Assembly (NCBI RefSeq): GCF_024171955.1
Contig: NZ_JAMTCS010000011.1
Span: 1 to 64,000 of the forward strand
Origin: Promicromonospora thailandica
Lineage (GTDB): Bacteria; Actinomycetota; Actinomycetes; Actinomycetales; Cellulomonadaceae
Length of the DNA stretch: 64,000 nucleotides
Reading direction: 5' to 3'
Numbering within the stretch: position 1 is the first letter of the stretch; every line of letters starts with the position of its first letter. The notes under the pieces were generated by a model, which saw only the letters and a list, made by a program, of their open reading frames with translations, did no database searches and had not been told where the DNA came from. The translations under genes were made by a program, and so were the position numbers. Positions 9,093-19,700 of the stretch are shown one piece after another.

Positions 9093-10448
9093 ATGCGCGC
9101 CCGCGTACTGCAGGCGACGATCGCCGCGGTGGCGGTCGCCGTCCTGCTCCTGGGCATCCCGCTCGCGATCTTCGGCGCCCGGTACATCTACGACCAGGAG
9201 GTCCAGCGGGTCGAGACCCGTGCCCAGGACCTGCTGACCTCCGCCGTCAACTCCTACGAGCGCAACCGCTCGGCCGCCGAGGCCGGCTTCGTCGACCAGT
9301 CCGTGCTGGACCGGGCGGTCCAGCCGCAGGGCAACGACATCGTCGCGTACGTGACGGTCAACCAGCCGAACGGCGAGCAGCTCGTCTCGGGCGAGCCCGT
9401 GGTCGGTGCCACCATCGACCGGGGGCTCGCCTCCGAGGAGCAGCCCGTCATGGGCGTGGTCATCTCCGTCTCGGCCTGGCCGGCGTACATCAAGGCGATC
9501 AACGTCGTGGTGCTCGTCGTGTTCGGCAGCGTCGGGGCGTTCGCCGCCGGGGCCGTCACCGCCGCCTGGCAGGCCAACCGCCTCGCCCAGCCGTTCGTGT
9601 ACCTCGCCGCCTCGGCCGAACAGCTCGGCGCGGGACAGGTGCGCCCGCGGCTCGACCCGTCCGGCGTGGAGGAGATCGACCTCGTCGCGGCCGAGCTGGC
9701 CCGCAGCTCCGACCGCCTCGCGGCCCGGCTCGCCGTGGAGCGGCAGTTCACGTCGGACGCCTCGCACCAGCTCCGCACCCCGCTCACCGCGCTGACGATG
9801 CGCCTGGAGGAGATCACGCTCACCTCCAGCGAGCCCGAGGTGCAGGAGGAGGCCCGGATCTCCCTGGAGCAGGTGGAACGGCTGGTCGGGGTGGTCGACG
9901 ACCTGCTCGCCCGCTCCCGCCGCGCGCAGGGCGGCACCACGGAGTCCGTCGACGTCGCGGTGCTGTTCCTCCAGCAGGAGGAGGAGTGGCGCGAGTCGTT
10001 CGAGCGCGCCGGCCGGCACCTGAACGTCGAGGACTCGGAGGGCGCCCGCGTGCTGGCCACGCCGGGTGCGCTGGCCCAGGTGCTGTCCACGCTGCTCGAG
10101 AACTCGCTCAAGCACGGGGACGGCACCACGACGCTGCGCATCCGCGAGGGGCAGCGCGGCGCCATGGCCATCGAGGTCACGGACGAGGGCGACGGCGTGC
10201 CGGAGGACATGGCGGGCAAGATCTTCGAGCGCGGCGTCACGTCCGGCGCGGGGACGGGCCTCGGGCTCGCCCTGGCCCGCGACCTCGTCGCGGCCGACGG
10301 CGGGAACCTGCAGCTCACGCAGCGCACGCCGCCGGTGTTCTCGGTGTTCCTCTCGGGCGTGCCCAAGACGCTCGACCCGCACCAGGTGCTGCCGGTCGGG
10401 TCCAAGATCTCGACCCTCGGCCAGAAGAAGGGCCGCGGGCGCCGGTAG
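9093..10448 (+). CDS. Sensor histidine kinase, EnvZ/PhoR type
   Basis: A 451-residue kinase paired with the OmpR regulator just upstream. A membrane helix lies at about residues 8-30, an extracytoplasmic sensor region of about 100 residues follows, and a second helix lies near 135-160. A HAMP-like linker leads to the HisKA box with H225 (DASHQLRTPLTALTMRLEE). The HATPase domain shows the N box (LENSLKHG), the G1 box (VTDEGDGVPEDM) and G2 (GAGTGLGLALARDL). A basic tail (GQKKGRGRR) ends the protein. The signal sensed is unknown; the compact sensor has no recognisable ligand fold. Confidence 0.95.
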   Translation: MRARVLQATIAAVAVAVLLLGIPLAIFGARYIYDQEVQRVETRAQDLLTSAVNSYERNRSAAEAGFVDQSVLDRAVQPQGNDIVAYVTVNQPNGEQLVSGEPVVGATIDRGLASEEQPVMGVVISVSAWPAYIKAINVVVLVVFGSVGAFAAGAVTAAWQANRLAQPFVYLAASAEQLGAGQVRPRLDPSGVEEIDLVAAELARSSDRLAARLAVERQFTSDASHQLRTPLTALTMRLEEITLTSSEPEVQEEARISLEQVERLVGVVDDLLARSRRAQGGTTESVDVAVLFLQQEEEWRESFERAGRHLNVEDSEGARVLATPGALAQVLSTLLENSLKHGDGTTTLRIREGQRGAMAIEVTDEGDGVPEDMAGKIFERGVTSGAGTGLGLALARDLVAADGGNLQLTQRTPPVFSVFLSGVPKTLDPHQVLPVGSKISTLGQKKGRGRR

Positions 10449-10459
10449 GCTTCACCGAC

Positions 10460-11709
10460 GTGAGTGCACCACAGATCCGTGAGTCCGGGCCGCCCGTCGT
10501 GGCCGTCGTGGGAGGCGGGCAGCTCGCCCGCATGATGGCCCCGGCCGCCGGGGAGCTCGGCATCCGGCTGCGGGTGCTGGTCGAGGACCCGGCGTCGTCG
10601 GCCGCCCAGGTGGTGACCGACGCGCCCGTGGGGGCCGCCGCCGACGAGGCGGCGATCCGGTCCCTCATCGCGCCCGACTCCGGGCCGGCGGCGTCCGTGC
10701 TGACGTTCGAGCACGAGCACGTGCCGAACGCCCTGCTCACCGACCTCATCGAGCACGGCACGCCGGTACGCCCCGGCCCGCACGCGCTCGTCCAGGCCCA
10801 GGACAAGATCGTCATGCGGCAGCGGCTCACCGAGCTCGGGGTGCCGTGCCCGCGGTGGGCGCCGCTGCCGTCGTCGTCCCCGCAGGCGGGGCGGGAGGCC
10901 CTGGCGGCCTTCCTCGCCGAGGTGGGCGGCAGCACCGTGGTCAAGACCTCGCGCGGCGGCTACGACGGCAAGGGCGTGCGCGTGGTCTCGTCGCCCGACG
11001 ACGTCGCCGACTGGTTCGCGGCCGTCGACGCCGGCGGGCCGCAGCTCCTGGTCGAGGAGAAGGTGCCCTTCACGCGGGAGCTGGCCGCGCTGGTGGCGCG
11101 GCGGCCGTCGGGCGAGGTGCGGGCGTGGCCCGTGGTCGAGTCGATCCAGCGCGACGGCGTCTGCTCCGAGGTGATCGCCCCGGCGCCCGGGCTGTCCGCC
11201 GAGCTCGACGTGCGCGCCCGCGAGATCGCGACGGCCGTGGCCGAGGGCCTCGACGTCACCGGCGTGCTGGCCGTCGAGATGTTCGAGGTGCCGGGCCTGG
11301 ACGGGACGCCCACGGTGCTGGTCAACGAGCTCGCCATGCGCCCGCACAACAGCGGCCACTGGACCATCGACGGCGCCGTGACCAGCCAGTTCGAGCAGCA
11401 CCTGCGCGCCGTCCTCGACCTGCCGCTGGGCTCCACCGAGCCGACGGCGCCCTGGACCGTCATGGCGAACGTGCTCGGCTCCGAGCTCGACGAGCTCACC
11501 GACGCGCTGCCCGGCGTGCTCGCCGCCTACCCCGAGGCGCGCGTCAACCTGTACGGCAAGGGCGTGCGCCCCGGCCGCAAGCTGGGCCACGTGAACGTGA
11601 GCGGCACGGACCTCGACGAGGTGCGCAGCCGGGCCGTCGCCGCCGCGGCGCTGCTGCGGGGCGAGGAGCCCGTGATCGTGGACACCACCATCGAGGAGAG
11701 GGCGAACGT

Positions 11710-11713
<4 letters not shown>
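10460..11713 (+). CDS. purK: N5-carboxyaminoimidazole ribonucleotide synthase PurK
   Basis: A 417-residue ATP-grasp enzyme that carboxylates aminoimidazole ribonucleotide with ATP and bicarbonate, giving N5-CAIR in purine biosynthesis. The N-terminal nucleotide-binding loop [19 protein letters not shown] is clear. The ATP-grasp lysine/glycine region ([16 protein letters not shown]) and the metal-binding segment with [12 protein letters not shown] follow. The length is normal. The GTG start at 10460 lies 9 nt after TAGGCT (10445-10450), so the mRNA may be leaderless or nearly so, with its own promoter inside the end of the kinase gene. Its stop overlaps purE (ATGA), giving a purKE unit. Confidence 0.97.
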
Positions 11714-12219
<506 letters not shown>

Positions 12220-12243
12220 CCCCCGGGGGCTGCGCCAGCCGGA

Positions 12244-12319
12244 CGGTCTCGGACGAGAACGACCTGAGGTACCGATCCGCGTCGGATCCGGTACCTCAGG
12301 TCGTTCTCGTCCGAGACCG
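12244..12319. terminator. Very long perfect hairpin between convergent genes
   Basis: Arms 12244-12273 and 12290-12319 are perfectly complementary over 30 bp. The centre continues with one more pair, a one-base bulge and a 5-bp stem around a CGT loop. It ends 3 bp from the stop of the minus-strand LCP gene and begins 24 bp after purE. With no U-tract it is probably a bidirectional terminator. Confidence 0.75.
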
Positions 12320-12322
12320 GGC

Positions 12323-13885
12323 TCACAGGCCGGGGATGCCGCCGACCTTCTCGCCCGGCTGGTACTCGCCGTCGCGGATCTTGGCCCAGAACTCGCCCAC
12401 CGTGTTCGGGTCGAGCTGGACGGCCGAGGCGCCCGACGGCGTCCGGTAGTTGATCGTGGCGATCGGCGGCGTGCCGGTCACCCCGTCGTCGCCGTTCGCC
12501 GAGCGGAACGCCAGCGCGAGGCGCGCGATGTCGATGATCCCCGAGTCGGTGTCGGTCACCACGGCGGCCAGGCCGGCGTCGGCCAGGCCGACCTGCGAGG
12601 CCGGGTTGAGCAGGATCGCGGGGTCCGCGACCTTCTTGCCGATCTGCCCGATGACCTGCTGCTGGCGCTCGGTGCGGCCGATGTCGCCCTTCTGCTTGTC
12701 GGCGTACCGCATGCGCGAGAACGCGAGCGCGGTCTTGCCGTCCACCTCGTGGCAGCCGGCCTTCCAGTCGAGCTTCGACTTCGGGTCGTGCACGTCGTAG
12801 TCCAGGCACAGCCGCACCCCGCCGACGGCGTCCACGACGCCGGAGACGCCGCCGAAGCCGACCTCGACGTAGTGGTCCACGGTCAGGCCGCTGAGCTGCT
12901 CCACGGTCTGGACCAGCAGCGGCGCTCCGCCGATGGAGTACGCCGCGTTGATCTTGTTGCCGCCCGCGCCGGGGATCTCCGCGTAGGTGTCGCGGGGGAT
13001 CGAGATGAGCGCCACCGGACCCGACCGCGGCTTGTGCAGCAGCATGATCGAGTCGGTGCGGGCACCGGACGTGGAGTCGTTGATGCCGCCGCTGCCGCGC
13101 GCGTCGGAGCCCGCGAGCAGGTAGGTGGTGCCCGGGGTGTTCGAGGCGCCGGACAGCGCCTCGACGTGCTGGATCTTGCCGTTGGCCCAGATCAGCAGGC
13201 CGATGGGCCAGGCGAGCACCGCCACCAGCACGAGCACCGCGATGACGCCGGCCACGCGGCCCTTGCGGATGCGGATGTTGCCGCCACCACCGTGGCCGCC
13301 GCGCGCGGTCGGGGGCAGCGAGCCGCCGCCCCGGCCACCGCCGCCGGCGGGGGGACGCGGCGCGGTGCGCACCGGGGTGGGCCGCACCGGCCCCGCGCTC
13401 GCCCGGACCGGCCGGCCCGGCGGGATCGACTGCGGCGGCTGCCCGCCCCCGGGCGGCATCGACCGCGGGGGGATGGACCGCGGCGGCGCCCCGGCCTCGT
13501 TGCGCGCGGGCATCCCCGACCGCCGTGGCGGGACGGGCGGGGGAGTGTTGCGCTGGCCGGACACCGGTACCTCCCGGGAGGACTGTCTACGGATACGTGG
13601 TTCGCTGCGGCCCCCGTCGGAGGCCTCCGGGCGGCCGATGCGGTGCGCGCCACCGACGCCGGGGACCCCGACACCGGGCGTCTCCGCGTTGGCCGGCCCG
13701 CTCCTGCTCGGCGCCGCGCCCGGGAGGGTCCGCGGACGCTCGCCCGTGTCACCCACCGGGATGGCGTCGTCCGCGCCCGGCCGCCCGCTGACGCCCTGCG
13801 GCGTGAAGCTGGGCGGTATCCGGACGCGCGTCACGTCGTCGTCGGCCTCGCGGGCCGAGCGGTTCGACGTCCTGGGATCTGACAT
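12323..13885 (-). CDS. LytR-CpsA-Psr (LCP) family ligase with long Pro-rich N-terminus
   Basis: A 520-residue membrane protein of the LCP family, which transfers undecaprenyl-linked glycans such as wall teichoic acid, arabinogalactan or capsule to peptidoglycan. About 205 cytoplasmic residues rich in Pro, Arg and Gly (repeated PPR, IPPRSMPPGG) come first. A membrane helix near 210-231 and the extracytoplasmic LCP domain from about 250 follow. The domain shows the phosphate-binding residues GSDARGSGG, RTDSIMLLH, ISIPRDTY and FSRMRYADKQKGDIGRTERQQQV. ATG at 13885 starts the recognisable product, 2 bp after the stop of a second LCP gene. The long N-terminus may be a disordered interaction or regulatory segment. 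Confidence 0.94.
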   Translation of the reverse strand: MSDPRTSNRSAREADDDVTRVRIPPSFTPQGVSGRPGADDAIPVGDTGERPRTLPGAAPSRSGPANAETPGVGVPGVGGAHRIGRPEASDGGRSEPRIRRQSSREVPVSGQRNTPPPVPPRRSGMPARNEAGAPPRSIPPRSMPPGGGQPPQSIPPGRPVRASAGPVRPTPVRTAPRPPAGGGGRGGGSLPPTARGGHGGGGNIRIRKGRVAGVIAVLVLVAVLAWPIGLLIWANGKIQHVEALSGASNTPGTTYLLAGSDARGSGGINDSTSGARTDSIMLLHKPRSGPVALISIPRDTYAEIPGAGGNKINAAYSIGGAPLLVQTVEQLSGLTVDHYVEVGFGGVSGVVDAVGGVRLCLDYDVHDPKSKLDWKAGCHEVDGKTALAFSRMRYADKQKGDIGRTERQQQVIGQIGKKVADPAILLNPASQVGLADAGLAAVVTDTDSGIIDIARLALAFRSANGDDGVTGTPPIATINYRTPSGASAVQLDPNTVGEFWAKIRDGEYQPGEKVGGIPGL

Positions 13886-13887
13886 GG

Positions 13888-15189
13888 TCAGCCACAGACC
13901 TTGGTGGTGTCGGCGCTCGTGAACGCCTCTTCGCCCGCCTGCTTGATCACCGTCGAGGACGGCGACGGGTCGGGCGTGGTCGTCTCGGCGTCCGTCGTGC
14001 CGTCGTTCTTCGTGTCGTCGTTCTTCGTGTCGCCGTCGCCGGCGGAGCCGGAGGGGGACGACGAGGGCGTCGTGCCCTCCGGGGCGTCGACGACCGGCCG
14101 GTCGTTCTTGACGTCGTCCCACAGCGTGGTGGCCTCGTCCGTCCACACGACGTTCGCCCGGTTGTTCGGGTCGTACTCGTTGGGGACGGTCATGAACGTG
14201 ATCGTGTCAGGCCGCACGTTCCGCATCGAGTAGGCCAGCCCGGCGAGTCCGTCGATGCTGGCCAGCTCCTGGTTCATGGTGAGCGAGTCCGTCACCGCGC
14301 CGAGGAACCCGAGGGTCTTGGAGGGGTTGGTCAGCACCTCCTGGCTGAGCACCTTGCGGGCGAGGGAGGCCATGACCTCCTGCTGCCTGCCGATGCGGCC
14401 GAGGTCGGACCCGTCGCCGAGGCCGTCCCCGGTCCGGGCGCGGGCGTAGTCGAGCGCCTTCACACCCTTGAGGGTATGGATCCCGGGCGAGAGCGCCAGG
14501 TGGTTGGCCTTCTCGGAGTAGATCTCCTGCTCGACGCAGACCTCGACGCCACCCACGGCGTCGACCATCGACGAGAACCCGGCGAAGTCGACCACGATGA
14601 AGCCGTTGATGAACACGCCGGTGAGCTGTTCGATCGCCTTGACCGTGCACAGGGCGCCGTCGGACACCTTCCCGCCGGCCTGCACGCCCTGGGAGAAGGC
14701 GGCGTTGAACTTGGTGCCGTACAGCGGGGCGGTCGTGGTGCCGTCCCCCGTGGTGCAGCTGGGCACGTCCACGGTCGAGTCGCGCGGCACCGAGATCATC
14801 TCGACGCGCGACCGGTCGCCCGATATGTGCATGACGAGCGTCGTGTCCGAGCGGGCGCCCATCTCGCCGCCGCCCGCGAGGTCGCCGTTGTCGCCGTCGC
14901 GCGAGTCGCTGCCCATGACCACGATGTTGAGCGGCGTGCCCGCGTTCGGGTCCTTGGGGAGCACCTGCTTCGGGCGGTCCGGCCCGAGCACCGCCATCTG
15001 CGCGGTGTCGATGTTCCCGGTGAGCTGGGTGACGGCCGTCGCGGCGCCCGCGACGCCGAGCGAGAGCACGCCCACCAGCACCATCCCGACCGTGCGGGCC
15101 ACACCGCCCGACGAGCCCAGCGTCCGGGCATGGGACGGCCCCTTGGTGGGATTCGTCGCACCCGGGGCGCTGAAGTCAGGAAATGTCAC
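13888..15189 (-). CDS. LytR-CpsA-Psr (LCP) family ligase
   Basis: A 433-residue LCP protein, paralogous to the next gene downstream. A short cytoplasmic N-terminus leads to a membrane helix at about residues 35-60. The LCP domain has GSDSRDGDNG, RSDTTLVMHI, ISVPRDSTVDVPSC, a FNAAFSQG segment and YARARTGDGLGDGSDLGRIGRQQEV. The tail is rich in Ser, Asp, Thr and Pro and probably spans the wall. GTG at 15189 is chosen because TAGGAT (15203-15198) lies 8 nt upstream; GTG at 15195 is too close to that hexamer. The two LCP genes form one operon and could anchor the surface glycans made further along in the window. Confidence 0.93.
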   Translation of the reverse strand: MTFPDFSAPGATNPTKGPSHARTLGSSGGVARTVGMVLVGVLSLGVAGAATAVTQLTGNIDTAQMAVLGPDRPKQVLPKDPNAGTPLNIVVMGSDSRDGDNGDLAGGGEMGARSDTTLVMHISGDRSRVEMISVPRDSTVDVPSCTTGDGTTTAPLYGTKFNAAFSQGVQAGGKVSDGALCTVKAIEQLTGVFINGFIVVDFAGFSSMVDAVGGVEVCVEQEIYSEKANHLALSPGIHTLKGVKALDYARARTGDGLGDGSDLGRIGRQQEVMASLARKVLSQEVLTNPSKTLGFLGAVTDSLTMNQELASIDGLAGLAYSMRNVRPDTITFMTVPNEYDPNNRANVVWTDEATTLWDDVKNDRPVVDAPEGTTPSSSPSGSAGDGDTKNDDTKNDGTTDAETTTPDPSPSSTVIKQAGEEAFTSADTTKVCG

Positions 15190-15270
15190 GGCCACCGATC
15201 CTAGAGGCTGGGTGTTGCACGCCGGCGCACCGCCGGGGGGCGGACCGTAGAGGGTTCGTGGAGAAGCCTC

Positions 15271-16020
15271 CTAACCGCGGCGCCACTGTGCCTGTTCGCT
15301 GCTCAGAAGGCGGGTTCGGCGTGGTTCGTCCTGTTCCAGCTCGGCCGCGGTGGCCGCGGACGTGAGGACGGCGGAGCCGCCGCCCGCCCAGATGCCGAGC
15401 AGCTCGCGCAGCACGTCGGCCACGGTCTCGCGGCCGTCCACGAGCACGCGCGCCCCGTCCCCCGGCGCGGGCACGAGGTCCCGGTGGCCGACCGCGCCCG
15501 CGGCGCTCACCAGGGCGTCCTGGCCCGGGTCGACCTCGGGCACCCACCCGATCACGTCGCCGTAGGTCATGACGGCGGCGGCGGCGTCGACGGCCCCGGC
15601 GGGCAGGTCGCCGTCGTACCGGCGGGCCAGGGCGGGCAGGGAGACGACGACGAGGTCGGCCCCGCCGTCGGCCCAGCGGCCGGGCTCGGCGGTGACGACG
15701 ACGTCCGGGGCGGCGTCCGCGCCGGGCTCCGGCAGCTCCACCGTCGCCCCCGTGCGCCAGGCGGCCAGCGCCCACACGGCGGTGCGCCAGTGCGCCGGCA
15801 GGTCCACGACGACGCGGGTGCCGGGGGCGGCGTCGAACTCCTCGACGAGGAGGTTGACGGTCTTGCTCGCCCAGTTGGCGAGGACGGCGCCGGACAGCTC
15901 GACGCGTTCGCCGTCGTCGCCGTACCAGGTGAGGCGCGGACGGCCGCCGTCGGCGGCGAGGCGGGCGAGGAGCGAGGCGACGTCGGGCACGGGGCCCCCG
16001 GTACGGGACGCGATCTGCAT
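15271..16020 (-). CDS. TIGR03089 family protein (N-terminal piece of the acyl-adenylate-forming fold)
   Basis: A 249-residue protein resembling the TIGR03089 family found across actinobacteria, which looks like the N-terminal part of AMP-binding acyl-CoA synthetases without the catalytic C-terminal domain. The visible pattern is an N-terminal LTWYGDDGERVELSGAVLANWASKTVNLL stretch (shown here only as the start of the AMP-ligase-like fold), followed by alternating strands such as RVVVDLPAHWRTAVWALAAW. No P-loop or adenylation motif is seen, so catalysis is unlikely. ATG at 16020 lies 6 nt after TAGGGT (16032-16027), suggesting a leaderless mRNA. Function unknown; it often neighbours LCP and rhamnose genes. 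Confidence 0.85.
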   Translation of the reverse strand: MQIASRTGGPVPDVASLLARLAADGGRPRLTWYGDDGERVELSGAVLANWASKTVNLLVEEFDAAPGTRVVVDLPAHWRTAVWALAAWRTGATVELPEPGADAAPDVVVTAEPGRWADGGADLVVVSLPALARRYDGDLPAGAVDAAAAVMTYGDVIGWVPEVDPGQDALVSAAGAVGHRDLVPAPGDGARVLVDGRETVADVLRELLGIWAGGGSAVLTSAATAAELEQDEPRRTRLLSSEQAQWRRG

Positions 16021-16158
16021 GCCGTCACCCTACGAGCCGGCCCGGCGTGCCGGCGCACCGGCGGGTGAAAAACCGGGCCGGTGGTGAGACGTACGCCACG
16101 ACCTGCGGAAGGACTCGTGAATTACCGGTGGAATCCAGGGGCGTTAGCACAATTCCGC

Positions 16159-16187
16159 TTGACGACTCCAGGCGACACGCGTGTAAT
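16159..16187 (+). promoter_or_regulatory. whiB promoter
   Basis: TTGACG at 16159-16164 and TGTAAT at 16182-16187 are separated by exactly 17 bp, the best sigma70-type promoter in the window. Transcription should start near 16194, leaving a leader of about 93 nt before whiB. The AT-rich stretch stands out from its surroundings. Confidence 0.75.
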
Positions 16188-16286
16188 TCCATGTATGCAG
16201 TTTTCGTAGCGCATACGCAACGGGGCCTGGAAGCTGCAGGTCCGGCGAGGCCCCGGAGCACGGAACACGGCATGGAGGGGCACGTC

Positions 16287-16628
16287 ATGTGGAACATTCT
16301 GGAATCGGACGTGGAGTTCCCGACTGACGCCGAGAACGAGCCGGCGCCGGTGGCCCCGGTGCTCCCGCTGTTCGGCGAGCTGTTCGAGCTGACGGAGCCG
16401 GACGAGTCGCTGCTCGGCTGGCAGGAGCGCGCGCTGTGCGCGCAGACCGACCCGGAGGCCTTCTTCCCGGAGAAGGGCGGGTCCACCCGCGAGGCGAAGA
16501 AGGTCTGCTCCGGCTGCGAGGTCCGGGCGGAGTGCCTCGACTACGCGCTGGAGAACGACGAACGCTTCGGTATCTGGGGCGGTCTCTCGGAGCGGGAGCG
16601 TCGCAAGCTGAAGCGCCGCGCCGTCTAG
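16287..16628 (+). CDS. whiB: WhiB-family iron-sulfur transcription factor, WhiB2/WhmD subfamily
   Basis: A 113-residue WhiB protein. The four cluster-binding cysteines are C51, C74, C77 and C83 (ALCAQTDP, CSGCEVRAEC), followed by the GIWGG turn at 95-99 and the basic tail RERRKLKRRAV. The core ERALCAQTDPEAFFPEKGG matches the WhiB2/WhmD/Streptomyces WhiB subfamily, which acts with WhiA and the principal sigma factor to control septation and sporulation genes. ATG at 16287 is preceded by GGAGGGG at 16274-16280; an ATG at 16272 would overlap that ribosome site. It has its own strong promoter. A 16-bp palindrome just after the stop may be a terminator. Confidence 0.97.
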   Translation: MWNILESDVEFPTDAENEPAPVAPVLPLFGELFELTEPDESLLGWQERALCAQTDPEAFFPEKGGSTREAKKVCSGCEVRAECLDYALENDERFGIWGGLSERERRKLKRRAV

Positions 16629-16634
16629 CCCGGA

Positions 16635-16650
16635 GCCGGTCCGGACCGGC
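16635..16650 (+). terminator. Possible whiB terminator
   Basis: The 16-nt perfect palindrome GCCGGTCCGGACCGGC lies 6 bp after the whiB stop. It can form only a short hairpin and has no U-tract, so the call is tentative. Confidence 0.35.
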
Positions 16651-16776
16651 GGGGCGGTCGCCGCGCCCGTCTCGCGGGAGTGGTGACGCACGCTCGGCGT
16701 GCGCCGTGCAGAGGTCGCCCGCGCTCGGCGCGTCTACGGCGTGTCGGCGCCGACGCGCCGCATGATGTGAAGCGAG

Positions 16777-19700
16777 ATGAGCGCTCCACGCACCGACAGC
16801 CTGTCGGCCCCCAGCCCCGACCGCGGTCCCGACGAGGCCCCGGCCGGCCCGGTGTGGGCCAAGGTCCCGACCCGGCTCGCCGCACCCGCGCCGGTGGCCG
16901 TCACGGTCACGGCCGTCGTCGTCACGCGCGGCAGCAGCCCCTACCTCGGCGCCACGCTCGCGGCCCTGCGCGCGCAGTCCCGCACGCCGGACGACGTCGT
17001 GGTGGTCGACGTGGACACCGCCCCCGCCACGTCGGGGCACCAGGACCTGCAGCTCGGCGGCGCGCGCTACGTCGCCGGGGCGGGTGCCCGGACCTTCGGC
17101 GAGGCGGTCGAGACGGCGCTGTCCGCGACCGGCGCACCGGACCACGGCTGGCTCTGGCTGCTGCACGACGACTCCGCGCCGGCGCCGGGCGCGCTGGCCG
17201 CCCTGACCCGTGCCGTGGAGCACTCCAACGCCGTGGCGGTGGCCGGGAGCAAGCAGCGCCGCTGGGAACGGGACCCGGACGGCACGCCGCTCGACCCCGA
17301 CCTGTCCGACCGCGGCGTGCTGCTCGAGGTGGGGCACACCGTGTCGCCGCTCGGCCGCCGCATGACCGGCATCGACGACACGGAGATCGACCAGGGCCAG
17401 CACGACGCGCGCGAGGACGTGCTCGCCGTGGGGCTCGCGGGCGCCCTCGTCCGCTCGGCGGTGTGGCGCCAGGTGGGCGGCACCGACCCGGCCTACGGCC
17501 AGCTCGGCGACTCCACGGACTTCTGCCTGCGCGTGCGGCTCGCGGGACACCGGGTCGTCGTCGTGCCCGACGCCGTGGTGCGCCACGCCCAGGTCTCCCT
17601 GCACGGTCCCGGCGCCTCCGGCGCACGCCGCCGCGCGCAGCTCTACCTGCGGCTGACCTCGGTCGCGCCGTGGATCCTGCCCTTCGCGATGCTGGCGATG
17701 CTGGCGTGGGCGCCCTTCGCCGCGGGCTACCGGCTCGCGCTCAAGCGCCCCGAGCGGGCGCGCGACGAGCTCCTCGCCCCGTTGTGGGCCGTGTTCCGGC
17801 TCGGCCCGCTGCTGCGCGCCCGGCGTCGGGTCGCGCGGACCTCGACCGTGCCCCGGAGCGTGCTGCGCCCGCTGCTGGGCACCTGGCGCGAGGTGGCGGC
17901 CGAGCGCCGCGACCGGCGGCTGGCCCGCGGCGGGGCCCACCGGGTCGAGCACGCGCTCTCCGACCTGGAGCGCGCCGAGCTGGGGACCCTCGCGGTACGG
18001 CGCCGCGCAACGCTCGCCCTGGTCGTCGCCGGTGCCGTGGGCCTGGCCGCCGCCCTGTTCGGGCCTGCGCTCGGTGCGCTCGCCGCGGGCGCGCGGCTCG
18101 TGGGCGGAGCACTGCTCGCGGCGGGCGGGTCGACGGCGACCACCTGGTCGTCCGCGACGTCCGGCTGGGTGCGCGACGGGCTGGGTACCGCCGCCCCGGC
18201 GGACCCGCTGCTGTTCGTGCTCTCGGGCCTGTCCGTCCTGGCGGGCGGCTCCCTGCAGACCGCCGTGAACGGCGTGCTCCTGCTGGCGCTGCCGCTGGCC
18301 GCCGTCGGCGCGTGGGCGGCGGCGGGGACGGTGACCCGCTCGGTGTGGCTGCGCGCCGCCGCGGCGTTCCTATGGACGGTCGCCCCGCCGTTCCTCGGTG
18401 CCCTCGACGGCGGGCTCCTCGGTGCGGTGCTCGCGCACGCCCTCCTGCCGTGGACCGCCGTCGCGCTCGTCCGCGCGGTGGGAGCGCAGGCCGTCGACCG
18501 GCTCACACCCCCGGACGACCCCGCCGACGCGTACGCGCCCGGACCGCGGGCCGCCCGGCCCACCGCCTCGCTCGGCGCCGCCGGTGCGGGCGGGCTCCTG
18601 CTGGCCTGCGTGGTCGCCGGGTCGCCCGCCCTGCTGCCCGCGGCCGTCCTGGTGCTGGTCGCGGCGACGCTCGTGGCCCCGCGCCGGCGCGTGCACCTGG
18701 TGCTCGCGCTCGTGCCCGCCCTCGTGGTCGGCGCCCCGCTGTGGTGGACCGCGGTGCGCGACGGCGACCGCGGTCTGCTCACCGCCGAGCCCCTGGCCGG
18801 AGCGAGCGGCGTGGGGGCCGGCGGCCCTGCGTCCGGCCTCGAGCTCCTGCTCGGCCTGCCGGCGGCCCCCGAACCCTGGTTCGACGCCCCCGACGGCGGC
18901 GGACCCGTGCCGACCGCCGTCCGCGCCCTCGTCGCCGCGGGACCGTGGGCCGTCGGCGTGCTGGTGGTCGCCCTGGCGCTGCTCGGCCTGCTCGCGGCGC
19001 TGCTCGGTATCGGCAGGCGCCGGGCCGGGGCGACGGCTCGTCGCGTGACCGGGACCACCGTGGTGGGCTGGCTGGTCGCGGCGGCGGGTATCGCCGTGGC
19101 GGTGCTCGCGCAGGACGACGGGCGCTGGGCCGGCCCCGGGCTCTCGCTCCTGCTGCTCGGGCTCGGCGCGGCCGCCCTCGCCGGGGCCGCGGCCGTGGTC
19201 GCGCGCGGCGCCCGGCTGCACGGGTTCGCCCGCACGGCGGTCCGCACCGGCTCGGTCGTGCTCGTCGCGGTCGGGCTGCTGCTCCCCGCCGCGCAGGCGG
19301 CGGCCTGGCTCGCCGGCTCCGGCAGCGTCGCGGCCGCCGGGCGCGCGGACCTGCTGCACGTCTCCGCCGCCCCGGTCGTCCCCGCCGTCGGGCAGCAGAT
19401 GCAGGCGCCGCCGCGCCAGGCCCGCGTGCTCGAGATCGGGTTCTCCGCGGACGGGGACGGCACCGTCCGGTACGCGCTCCTGCGCGCCGACGGGTCCCAG
19501 CTCGCCGACGCCGCCGTCGCGGCCCGCGTCACCGGCGGGGACGGGACGGCCGCCGGCGCGCTCGACACCGTCGTCGCCGAGCTGGTCTCGGGCACCACCG
19601 ACGGTGTACCCGAGCGGCTGGCCGCCCTCGGGATCGGCGCGGTGCAGGTTCGCGACGGGGGTACCGCCGGGCAGGACGCCGCCGTCGGCGACCTGGTGGC